DNA from: Streptomyces vilmorinianum
Lineage (GTDB): Bacteria; Actinomycetota; Actinomycetes; Streptomycetales; Streptomycetaceae
Assembly (NCBI RefSeq): GCF_005517195.1
Contig: NZ_CP040244.1
Location: 3,676,001-3,740,000 of the forward strand
DNA: 64,000 nucleotides
Reading direction: 5' to 3'
Shown: piece by piece, positions 26,246-33,753 of the stretch
Layout of the letters: each line of letters opens with the position of its first letter
Numbering within the stretch: position 1 is the stretch's first letter
Program-made: the position numbers and the translations under genes
The notes under the pieces: model-generated
What the model was told of the DNA's origin: nothing
The model's input: the letters and a program-made list of their open reading frames with translations, nothing else
Database searches by the model: none

Positions 26246-27422
26246 ACTCGTCCGCCGTATCGAGGCCGCCACCCCACCGGACCGCGACCGCGCCCTCGAC
26301 GCCCTGCGCGCCCTCGCCATCCTCGGCGTGGTGCTCGGCCACTGGCTCGTCACGGCCCTGATCGCCGACAGCGGTACGGTGCGCGCCGCCAGCCCCCTGA
26401 ACCACCTGCCCGAATTCACCCCCGTGTCCTGGGTGTTCCAGACCCTGGCCGTCTTCTTCCTGGTCGGCGGGCGGGTGGCCGCCCGGAGCCACGCCACCGC
26501 CCTGGCCCGGCAGGAGACCTACCGCCACTGGCTCGCGACCCGGCTGGGACGGCTGTTCCGGCCCGTCGCCGTCGTGCTCGCGGTCTGGACGGCGGCGACG
26601 CTCGCGATGCTCGCCGCCGGCGTGCCCTGGCAGACCCTGCACACGCTGGGCAAGCTCGTGCTCTCCCCGCTCTGGTTCCTCCTCGTCTTCGCCTCGCTCA
26701 CGGCGGCGACCCCTCTCGTCGCCCGCGTGCACCCGCTGTGGCCTCTCGCCGTCGTGCTCCACGTCGACCTGATCCGCTTCGGCCTCGGCCTCGGCCTCGA
26801 CGGACCCGCCTGGCTCGGCGAGCTCGGCCGGCTCAACGTCGCCGCAGGCTGGCTCGTCCCGTACTGCCTCGGCGCGGCCTGGGCCCGACACGGCCTGAAG
26901 GACCGTACGACCGGCTGGGCCCTGCTCCTCGGCGGAGCCGCCGCCACCGCCCTCCTCGTGCTGTGCGCGGGCTACCCCGCCGCCATGGTCGGCGTGCCCG
27001 GCGCGCCGGTCTCCAACCTCAACCCGCCGACGCTCGCCGCCGTCACCTTCGGTCTCGCCCAGTGCGGCGCCGCCCTGCTGCTGCTCGGCCCGCTGCGCAG
27101 GGCCCTGCGCCGGCCCGCCGCCTGGGCCGCCGTGGCGCTGCTCAACCTCACCGCGATGACGGTGTTCCTCTGGCACCAGACCGCGATGATCGCCGTGACC
27201 GTCACCGGACGCCTGGCCGGCGAACTCCTCGGCCACGGCCCGCTCACCGGCCTGCACACCGTCCCCGACGGATACGGATGGGTCCTGGCCCGCCTCGCCT
27301 GGCTGCCCCTCTTCGCGCTCGCGCTGCTCGTCTGCTGCGCCGCGTTCCGTACGTACGAACAGGACAGCCGTCCGGGCCGCGGGAGCCGCCCCGTCGTGAC
27401 GAAGGAGATACGCCGTGCCTAG
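26238..27422 (+). CDS. Acyltransferase 3 family membrane protein
   Basis: A 394-residue multipass protein. The N-terminal RALDALRALAILGVVLGHW is the conserved first segment of acyltransferase-3 (OafA/NodX type) proteins, with the essential His in the LGHW sequence. About ten membrane helices follow, including FFLVGGRVAARS and a late MTVFLWHQTAMI segment with another conserved His. Such enzymes transfer acyl groups to extracellular or membrane carbohydrates or antibiotics. Its translation is coupled to the secreted hydrolase before it and the histidine kinase after it by 8-base overlaps. Confidence 0.85.
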   Translation: MRELVRRIEAATPPDRDRALDALRALAILGVVLGHWLVTALIADSGTVRAASPLNHLPEFTPVSWVFQTLAVFFLVGGRVAARSHATALARQETYRHWLATRLGRLFRPVAVVLAVWTAATLAMLAAGVPWQTLHTLGKLVLSPLWFLLVFASLTAATPLVARVHPLWPLAVVLHVDLIRFGLGLGLDGPAWLGELGRLNVAAGWLVPYCLGAAWARHGLKDRTTGWALLLGGAAATALLVLCAGYPAAMVGVPGAPVSNLNPPTLAAVTFGLAQCGAALLLLGPLRRALRRPAAWAAVALLNLTAMTVFLWHQTAMIAVTVTGRLAGELLGHGPLTGLHTVPDGYGWVLARLAWLPLFALALLVCCAAFRTYEQDSRPGRGSRPVVTKEIRRA

Positions 27423-28785
27423 GGTGGACGCGCCGGAGACGGCGGACGAGGGGGAACGGATGGGGGAGCGGTACAGGGGACGGCTGACCGCCGCGCTGCG
27501 CGGGCTGCCACGCACCCTGCGCGCGGAGCTGTGGACATGGGGCCGCGACCCGCTGCCGCGCCACGCCTGGCTGGGGTGGCTGCCGCACGGCCACACCGTG
27601 CTGTACGCGGCGCTCATCGCCATCGGCGACATGAACGAGTACGCGCAGGCGCTGGGGCCGGGCCCGGGACAGGTCGGGGTCCTCCTCGTCGTCCAGGCCG
27701 GTGCGCTCGTCCTCGCCCTGTCCCGGCCGGTGGCGGGCTGGTGGGTCTCCACGACGGCGCTCTTCCTGATCGGGATGGTGACGAGGAACAGCGTCGGCGA
27801 GGACATGCTGTGGCCTTGGAGCGGGTACGGGATCGCCCTGCACACCCTGCTCATGTTCCTGTTGTCCCTGCGGGTTCCGGCACGGGCCGCCGTCGCGGCC
27901 CTGACGGTCACCGCCCTGTCGGGCGCCCTGAACACGGCCGGCACGTCCGCCGAGCACAACGACAGCCTGTCGCGCGGCTTCATCGCCTTCGCGACCGCGG
28001 TCGTGGTCGGCGCTGCGATGCGCAGCAGCAGGGTCGCCCGGACCCGCCTCGTCGCCCAGGAGGTCATCACCGCCGAGGAACGCTCCCGCCGCGCCCTGCT
28101 GGAGGAACGCGGCCGGATCGCCCGCGAACTCCACGACGTCGTCGCCCATCACATGTCGGTCATCTCCATCCAGGCGCAGGTCGCTCCCCACCTGGTCGAC
28201 AACCCCTCCGACGAGCTGCGGGAGAACCTCGCCGGCATCCGCCAGAACGCCGTCGAGGCCCTCACCGAACTGCGCCGCGTCCTCGGCGTCCTGCGGGCGG
28301 AGGTCCCGGACGCGGACCGCGCGGGCCATGTACCGCAGCCCACCCTGGACCGGCTCGACGAGCTCCTCGACAACGTCCGCGCGGCCGGGCTCGCCGTCGA
28401 CACCGAGACCGAGGGAGAGCGCCGCCCGCTCGCGCCGGGGATCGAACTCTCCGCGTACCGCATCGTCCAGGAGGCGCTCAGCAACGCGATGCGGCACGCG
28501 CCCGGGGCCCGGGTACGGGTCGAGATCCGCTACCTGCCCGCCGGACTCACCCTCCGCGTCGCCAACACCCCGCCGACACGACCCGCCGCCCCGGCCGCCG
28601 CCCCGCCCTCGCCCGGACCCGGCCACGGTCTGCTCGGCATGCGCGAGCGCACCGGCATGCTGGGCGGCGAACTGGCCGTGGGACCCACGCCCGACGGCGG
28701 CTACGAGGTGACCGCTACGCTCCCCCTCCCGGCCGACACCGCCGGGCGCCTCGCCCCGAACACCCTGCTGAAGGACGGCACATGA
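27415..28785 (+). CDS. NarL-family sensor histidine kinase
   Basis: The 456-residue membrane kinase has about five N-terminal hydrophobic helices (residues 55-205) with short loops and no large extracellular domain, so it probably senses a membrane or envelope state. The HisKA_3 dimerisation helix RGRIARELHDVVAHHMSVIS contains the phosphorylated His240. The HATPase_c domain follows with VQEALSNAMRHAPGA (N box) and GHGLLGMRERTGMLGGEL (G box). It starts at a GTG overlapping the acyltransferase stop, and its own stop overlaps the regulator start. Confidence 0.93.
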   Translation: MPRVDAPETADEGERMGERYRGRLTAALRGLPRTLRAELWTWGRDPLPRHAWLGWLPHGHTVLYAALIAIGDMNEYAQALGPGPGQVGVLLVVQAGALVLALSRPVAGWWVSTTALFLIGMVTRNSVGEDMLWPWSGYGIALHTLLMFLLSLRVPARAAVAALTVTALSGALNTAGTSAEHNDSLSRGFIAFATAVVVGAAMRSSRVARTRLVAQEVITAEERSRRALLEERGRIARELHDVVAHHMSVISIQAQVAPHLVDNPSDELRENLAGIRQNAVEALTELRRVLGVLRAEVPDADRAGHVPQPTLDRLDELLDNVRAAGLAVDTETEGERRPLAPGIELSAYRIVQEALSNAMRHAPGARVRVEIRYLPAGLTLRVANTPPTRPAAPAAAPPSPGPGHGLLGMRERTGMLGGELAVGPTPDGGYEVTATLPLPADTAGRLAPNTLLKDGT

Positions 28786-29459
28786 CGAGCAGCACCATCC
28801 GAGTCCTCATCGCCGACGACCAGATGATGGTCCGTCAGGGATTCACCGTGCTGCTCGACGCCGAGCCCGGCATCGAGGTCGTCGGCCAGGCCGTCGACGG
28901 CGCTGACGCCGTGGCCCAGGTCGCCGAACTCGACCCCGACGTCGTCCTGATGGACATCCGGATGCCGGGAACCGGCGGCATCGAGGCCACCCGCCTCATC
29001 ACCGAGGCGGCCGGCGCGACCGTGAAGGTACTCGTCCTGACCACCTTCGACCTCGACGAGTACGTGTACGAGGCGCTGCGCGCCGGTGCCTCCGGGTTTC
29101 TCCTGAAGGACGCGTCGGCCGACGAACTCGCCCACGCGGTACGGGTGGTGGCGGGCGGCGACGCGCTGCTCGCGCCCAACGTGACCAAGCGCCTCATCGC
29201 CGAGTTCTCGCGGCTCAGCGCCGCTCCCCGCACCCCGCTCAAGGACCGGATCGGTGATCTGACGGAACGTGAGACCGAAGTCCTGGGTCTCGTCGCCCAC
29301 GGCCTGTCCAACGCCGAGATCGCCACCCGGCTGGTCGTGGCCGAGCAGACCGTCAAGACCCATGTGAGCCGCATCCTGATCAAGCTGGGCCTGCGCGACC
29401 GCACCCAGGCGGCCGTCTACGCCTACGACACCGGCCTGGTGCGCCCGTCCGGACACTGA
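28782..29459 (+). CDS. NarL/FixJ-family response regulator
   Basis: A 225-residue regulator. The receiver domain has the acidic pair IADD and phospho-acceptor Asp58 (VVLMDIRMPG), with the Thr and Lys switch residues in LTTFD and LLKDAS. The LuxR-type helix-turn-helix at about 152-215 reads LTERETEVLGLVAHGLSNAE and KTHVSRILIKLGLRDR. It overlaps the kinase gene by four bases (ATGA) and is surely its cognate partner. Likely targets include its own operon. Confidence 0.95.
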   Translation: MTSSTIRVLIADDQMMVRQGFTVLLDAEPGIEVVGQAVDGADAVAQVAELDPDVVLMDIRMPGTGGIEATRLITEAAGATVKVLVLTTFDLDEYVYEALRAGASGFLLKDASADELAHAVRVVAGGDALLAPNVTKRLIAEFSRLSAAPRTPLKDRIGDLTERETEVLGLVAHGLSNAEIATRLVVAEQTVKTHVSRILIKLGLRDRTQAAVYAYDTGLVRPSGH

Positions 29460-29460
29460 C

Positions 29461-29489
29461 GGCCGCGGCTGTCCTTGACAGCCGCGGCC
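29461..29489. terminator. Bidirectional hairpin terminator
   Basis: A perfect 13-bp stem (GGCCGCGGCTGTC) with a CTT loop lies directly after the response-regulator stop at 29459 and 15 bases beyond the end of the convergent minus-strand gene at 29504. It probably serves both. Confidence 0.85.
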
Positions 29490-29503
29490 GCTCGCGTCGC
29501 GCG

Positions 29504-30340
29504 TCAGACGGCCGGCGGTACCCGTGACGGGCGGCCGGAGCCCCGCGTCAGGGAGTAGCCGGCGATACCGGCGAGCGCGCCCAGGGCTCCGCCCACCGCG
29601 GTCCAGATCCAGCGGTCGGACCACCAGCCCGAGGACCAGCCGCCCTCGGGAGCCCGCGCCTCGACCGCCGACGGCGCGTCGGCCGCGGCCGCGTTCTCCG
29701 TCGTGGCACCCGGCACCAGCGGGGCGGCGAGCGAGCCGCCGCCCGCGTACGCGCCGCCCTGCTCCGCCGAGACCGCGCCGACCCGGGCCGTGAACCGCTG
29801 GCCGAGGTCGTCCTCCGGGAGCCCGATGACGGTCAGACGGATGTAGTAGCTGCCGGGCAGCGGATCGGTGTCCCAGGTCTCGGCCCAGGGCCGGACCGTA
29901 CGCAGGGTGCAGGACAGCTCCACGGACGCGGCGTCCTTGGCCGCGGCCCGGGACTGCATCCCGTACACGCACGGCTGGCGGCGGCGCAGACCGTCGTAGA
30001 CGTCGATCCGCCACGTCGAGGAGCCGTGCCGGACGGCGGCCTCGGGCAGCGTGACCGAGGCGGTCACCGTCGGCCGCTGCCCGGTGTCCGCGGGGAACAC
30101 CCAGTACAGGTAGTCACCCGTGGAGGCCTCGGCGGTGGCCTGCTGACCCTGCCGGAACGCCGCGGCGGTACGGAAGGTGGTGCCGGCCTCCGTCGGACCG
30201 GCCGCCGCGTCGGCGCTCGCGCTGCCGCTCGGGGTCGGCGCCGGGCTCGGGGAGTCCGCGAGGGACGCAGCGGCGGCCGGGCCGAGCAGCAGCCCGGTGC
30301 CCGCGAGCAGCACGGTGGTGAGCGCGCGTACGGTACGCAT
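29504..30340 (-). CDS. Secreted, C-terminally membrane-anchored protein
   Basis: The 278-residue protein has a signal peptide (MRTVRALTTVLLAGTGLLLG), a Pro/Ser/Ala-rich stretch, a beta-rich domain (GDYLYWVFPADTGQRPTVTA) and a C-terminal membrane segment (WIWTAVGGALGALAGIAGYS) with a basic tail, so it sits outside the membrane. I recognise no family. It is translated in overlap with the von Willebrand A gene before it (ATGA), and both share a similar C-terminal anchor, so the two probably act together at the cell surface. Confidence 0.7.
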   Translation of the reverse strand: MRTVRALTTVLLAGTGLLLGPAAAASLADSPSPAPTPSGSASADAAAGPTEAGTTFRTAAAFRQGQQATAEASTGDYLYWVFPADTGQRPTVTASVTLPEAAVRHGSSTWRIDVYDGLRRRQPCVYGMQSRAAAKDAASVELSCTLRTVRPWAETWDTDPLPGSYYIRLTVIGLPEDDLGQRFTARVGAVSAEQGGAYAGGGSLAAPLVPGATTENAAAADAPSAVEARAPEGGWSSGWWSDRWIWTAVGGALGALAGIAGYSLTRGSGRPSRVPPAV

Positions 30341-31626
30341 CAGTTGGTCCTCCAGACGGCGACGCGCCAGCGGGACAGCCAGCCCCACAGCAGACCACCC
30401 ACGAAACCGGCGAGCACGAGCACGGCGAGCAGCCACCAGCCACGGCCGAGGCCGAAGGCGGCCACGTCGGACGCCTCGTCGGGGGCGTCGACCACGTCGA
30501 CGGCCAGCTCGATCGGCATACCGGGCGTCGTCTTCACCGAAGGGGGCGCGGAGAAGGAGTTGCTGACCTGCAGACAGACGGTCTCCGCCGCCGGCTTGTT
30601 GTCGTTGTCGTTGTCGTTGTCGATGCCGTCGACCGGAGGCTTGGGATAGCGCAGGCCCGTCGAGATGACGTCCGTACGCCCGTCGCCCGCCTCCGAGCCG
30701 CGCACGATCTCCCGGCCGCGCACGGTCACCGCGCGCAGCAGGACGCCGTAGTCGTCGTTGACGGCGCGGTCGGCCGACACGCTCACCGAGGCCCGCAGCT
30801 CCTGTCCGGGCAGGACGTCCACCCGGTACCAGCGGTGCTGGCCGAAGGTCTCGCGGTCGGTGTACAGACCGGGCTTGAGGTGCGGGGCGTCGGCGCACCG
30901 CTCGGCGCCCTCGGTGGCCACCGGGGTGACGACCGGGTCCGCCGCGCGGTCCACGAGTTGCCGGACGCGCTTGGAGAGCTCGTCGGTGTGCCGCACCGAG
31001 GTGTACGTGCCGCCGGTCGCCTCGGCGATGCAGGTGAGCTGCTGCCGGATCTTGGCGTTCGGCACCAGGCCCAGGGTGTCGATGGTCAGATGGATGCCCC
31101 GGGCGGCGATGTCGCGCGCCACCTCGCACGGGTCGAGCGGGGCGCAGGTGTCCTCCCCGTCCGTGATGAGCACGATCCGGCGGGTGGCGTCACCGCCCTC
31201 GAGATCCTTCGCCGCCCCGAGCAGGGCCGGCCCGATCGGCGTCCAGCCGGTGGGGGCCAGCGTGGCGACGGCGGTCTTCGCCTCGGTCCGGTCGAGCGGG
31301 CCGACCGGGTAGAGCTGCCGCGTGTCCTTGCAGCCCGTCTCGCGGTCCTGCCCGGGGTAGTCGGCGCCGAGGGTCCGTATGCCGAGCTGGACCTCCTCGG
31401 GCACCGCGTCGAGGACCTCGTTGAAGGCCTGCTTGGCCGCGGCCATGCGGGACTGGCCGTCGATGTCCCGGGCCCGCATCGAGCCACTGACGTCGAGCAC
31501 CAGCTCGACCTTGGGTGATTCCTTCGCCGCCGGTTCGTCGGCGGCCGCGCCGGTCGGGAAGAGCCCGACGGCCAGGGCGGCGAGCAGTGCGCAGGCCCCG
31601 GTCGCCAGCCGTTTTCTCGTGATCAT
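30340..31626 (-). CDS. Surface-anchored von Willebrand factor A domain protein
   Basis: The 428-residue protein has a signal peptide (MITRKRLATGACALLAALAV), then a VWA domain with the metal-ion-dependent adhesion site DVSGSM (45-50), an in-domain Thr in APTGWTPIGPAL and RRIVLITDGEDTC. A beta-sandwich region (residues 250-380) resembles that of the next gene's product. A C-terminal helix near 400-420 (WLLAVLVLAGFVGGLLWGW) anchors it, with a short basic tail inside. VWA domains bind proteins through a metal ion. The ATG at 31626 begins a good signal sequence. Open frame before it belongs to a broken flavoprotein gene. Confidence 0.85.
   Translation of the reverse strand: MITRKRLATGACALLAALAVGLFPTGAAADEPAAKESPKVELVLDVSGSMRARDIDGQSRMAAAKQAFNEVLDAVPEEVQLGIRTLGADYPGQDRETGCKDTRQLYPVGPLDRTEAKTAVATLAPTGWTPIGPALLGAAKDLEGGDATRRIVLITDGEDTCAPLDPCEVARDIAARGIHLTIDTLGLVPNAKIRQQLTCIAEATGGTYTSVRHTDELSKRVRQLVDRAADPVVTPVATEGAERCADAPHLKPGLYTDRETFGQHRWYRVDVLPGQELRASVSVSADRAVNDDYGVLLRAVTVRGREIVRGSEAGDGRTDVISTGLRYPKPPVDGIDNDNDNDNKPAAETVCLQVSNSFSAPPSVKTTPGMPIELAVDVVDAPDEASDVAAFGLGRGWWLLAVLVLAGFVGGLLWGWLSRWRVAVWRTN
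30598..30621 (-). repeat. Hexanucleotide microsatellite, four GTTGTC units
   Basis: On the coding (minus) strand the units read GACAAC and encode an (Asp-Asn)4 run in the von Willebrand A protein, in a loop before the last beta region. Confidence 0.85.
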
Positions 31627-31737
31627 CTGCCGGATCGTAGGGATGATCGTCCGACAATCCAAAACGGGCCGGTCCGCGGGCGCCTGAGGGGGCGTCCGCC
31701 GGGCGTGCGAACAACCCCGACGGCGGCGCCTGGAGGG

Positions 31738-32105
31738 CTGGCGGTGCTCGGGGTTCGGGGAGTCGGAGCGGCAGCCGGCGTCCCAGGCCGAGCGCTGGTT
31801 TCCGTGCGACGCCGGGATGCCGCCCGCGTTCTTGAGCATGGCCGCCAGATGCATCAGGTTCCACGCGATGAAGGAGGTGTTGCGATGGATGAAGTCGTTC
31901 CGGCCCGCCCCAGCCCGGGTCGAGATACGACGGTCCCGGCCCGGCCTCGCCGATCCAGCCCGCGTCCGCCTGCGGCGGGATCACATAGCCCAGGTGCTGC
32001 AGGCTGTAGAGCACGTTCATCGCACAGTGCTCGACCCCGTCCTCGTTCCCGGTGATCGGACACCCGCCGGCCCGGCCGTAATAGGCGTACTGCCCCTCGC
32101 TGTTG
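31738..32105 (-). pseudogene. Broken NAD(P)H-dependent flavodoxin-fold oxidoreductase
   Basis: The minus strand encodes, from about 32105, the C-terminal half of a flavodoxin-family reductase: YAYYGRAGGCPITGNEDGVE, SLQHLGYVIPPQADAGWIGE, GPGPSYLDPGWGGPE. A frameshift near 31916 follows, and the sequence continues in another frame as IHRNTSFMAWNLMHLAAMLK and GIPASHGNQRSAWDAGCRSD. The N-terminal FMN-binding half is missing, cut off exactly where the pirin fragment begins. Residual similarity is high, so the loss is recent. Confidence 0.8.
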
Positions 32106-32288
32106 AGCAGGCTGGATCAGGCGCAGATCGCCAACGCGACTTCCACGTTGTGGTGGAACTTAGTGGGCCGCACGGACGAGGAGATCCGCGAGGCGCGGGA
32201 GGACTGGATGCGGGGCGACCGTTTCGTATCCCGGATCGCGCAGCGCCGCAGCGGTTGGCCTTGGCGGTACGGGCCGTCGGGACGCTGA
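32106..32288 (+). pseudogene. C-terminal fragment of a pirin-family gene
   Basis: Reading forward from the junction gives NATSTLWWNLVGRTDEEIRE, AREDWMRGDRF, the signature of the pirin C-terminal cupin end (WWNFVGRSHEEI, REDWMxGxRFG). The rest of the gene is absent and the fragment abuts the truncated flavoprotein head-on. A deletion or inversion with one end near 32105 explains both losses. Confidence 0.75.
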
Positions 32289-32322
32289 GGTTGCGAGCGG
32301 CCGGACAGGGGGATCGCGGGCG

Positions 32323-33663
32323 TCAGCGCAGTGTGTGGATGAAACCGATCTTGTCGATCTCGTCGCCCGAGCGGCCGTGGAAGCCGGTGATCTGCCAGCC
32401 CGGGGGAGCGGTGCGGGTCACGCAGTCGGAGGTCGGCGTGCCGCCGGCGAGGGTACGGCCGAGGTTGGTGGTGAACCTGGCGTGGAAGATCCGGGTACGG
32501 CCGTCCTTCTGGGCCCGGCACAAGTGCGCGGTCGTGACGTACTCCCCGCTGCCGAGCGTGAGGGAGGCCGTGACGCCTCCGGTGCCGCCGTGGGTGAGAG
32601 TCCTGCCGTTGTCCAGGGTGATGGCCATGCGGTCGATTCGGGAACCGGCGCTCAAGGAGACGGTGGTGGCACGGGCGCCGACCGGGACGCTGTCGATGTC
32701 GTTGAAGGGAACGCCGTGCGGTCCGCCGAACTGCTCGCTCAGCTGGAAGGCCGGGTTGCGCGACCAGGAGAAGCCGACCGCGACGGGGTCGTGGTCGGAG
32801 AGCATGCGGGCGTCGCCGGTGAGGAACGCGGCGTGTTCGTTCCTGTAGGAGGTGGCGTCCAGGGAGACCAGCGTGCTGCCGCGATAGAGGACCTTGTCCA
32901 CGAGCTCGCAGGTGTCGGGCACGGTCGGCAGGGACTGGTCGCAGAGCAGGTGGTCGCTGCCTTTGGAGGGCGGGACGCCGCCGCGGATCAGCTCGACCCA
33001 GGGGTCGGTGAGTGCGTTGGCGGCGGCGAACTCGGCGATCGTGTCGCCGGTTCGTGTGTAGCGGGTGTTGGTGTCGCCCATGACGACGACGGCGTTGCCC
33101 GCCGAGTGGGTCGTGATGAAGGCGGTCAGCTGGTTCAGGTTGTCGGCGCGTGACTTCAGATCTCCCGCGTTCGTGCCCGCGTTGGTGTGGAGGTTGTAGA
33201 AGTCGACGTACACGCCCTCGGCGAGACGCTGGCGGGCGAAGGTGAAGCCCTTGGGGGTCAGGCAGTCACCCGAGTCGTACTGGCAGGAGTTCCAGCGCAC
33301 CCGCGCGAAGTCGTCCGCGTCATAGGGGGACTTCGCCAGCGTGTTGAGACCGCTGCCGATGCCGGCCCCGCCGCTGGTGGGGGTGCGGTACGGGTGGGCG
33401 GTGTCGGCAGCGTAGAGGCGGGCGTGGTAGTTGAAGTCCTCCTGGACGTGGACGATGTCGTACGGCGCGACCCGTCGGCCGATCTCGGTCGTCGCGGGCT
33501 CGCGGGGTGTCGGCGCGCTGGAGATGCTTTCGGGCAGCCCGGCGATGTTGTAGGTGAGCACACTGAAGGCGCCCGAGTCGGCGGCCGTAGCCGGTGGGGC
33601 CGTCGCGGTGAGTCCGGCGAGTGCGGCTGCCGCCGCTGTCAGGCAGGCGAGGAGTCGGCGCAT
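32323..33663 (-). CDS. Secreted endonuclease/exonuclease/phosphatase-family protein with C-terminal beta domain
   Basis: The 446-residue protein has a signal peptide (MRRLLACLTAAAAALAGLTA, APPATAAD) and an EEP domain: FSVLTYNIAGLPES, VHVQEDFNYHA with the metal-binding Glu, VVVMGDTNTRY and the closing LSDHDPVAVGFSW. This is the sphingomyelinase C / DNase I fold, so it may hydrolyse phospholipids or nucleic acids outside the cell. The last 130 residues form a beta-prism-like domain resembling jacalin-type lectins (FGGPHGVPFND, ITGFHGRSGDEIDKIGFI). The second ATG at 33663 is chosen because the AGGAG site touches the first at 33669. It adjoins but is separated by a terminator from the GH9 gene. 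Confidence 0.82.
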   Translation of the reverse strand: MRRLLACLTAAAAALAGLTATAPPATAADSGAFSVLTYNIAGLPESISSAPTPREPATTEIGRRVAPYDIVHVQEDFNYHARLYAADTAHPYRTPTSGGAGIGSGLNTLAKSPYDADDFARVRWNSCQYDSGDCLTPKGFTFARQRLAEGVYVDFYNLHTNAGTNAGDLKSRADNLNQLTAFITTHSAGNAVVVMGDTNTRYTRTGDTIAEFAAANALTDPWVELIRGGVPPSKGSDHLLCDQSLPTVPDTCELVDKVLYRGSTLVSLDATSYRNEHAAFLTGDARMLSDHDPVAVGFSWSRNPAFQLSEQFGGPHGVPFNDIDSVPVGARATTVSLSAGSRIDRMAITLDNGRTLTHGGTGGVTASLTLGSGEYVTTAHLCRAQKDGRTRIFHARFTTNLGRTLAGGTPTSDCVTRTAPPGWQITGFHGRSGDEIDKIGFIHTLR

Positions 33664-33703
33664 GGGCATCTCCTGGTGGGCGGGGGGTCGGCGGTGGTGC
33701 GGC

Positions 33704-33747
33704 GCCGACCGGGCCCGGTCGGAAATGCCCGTCCGGGCCCGGTCGGC
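33704..33747 (-). terminator. Hairpin terminator after the GH9 gene
   Basis: A perfect 15-bp stem (GCCGACCGGGCCCGG and complement) with a 14-base loop starts seven bases beyond the GH9 stop at 33754. Each arm also contains the self-complementary GACCGGGCCCGGTC. Confidence 0.85.
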
Positions 33748-33753
33748 CGGGGG

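Noticed and set aside
31627..31854. Upstream extension of the von Willebrand A protein
   Set aside because: The added residues are the tail of the broken flavoprotein, and a signal peptide begins at 31626.
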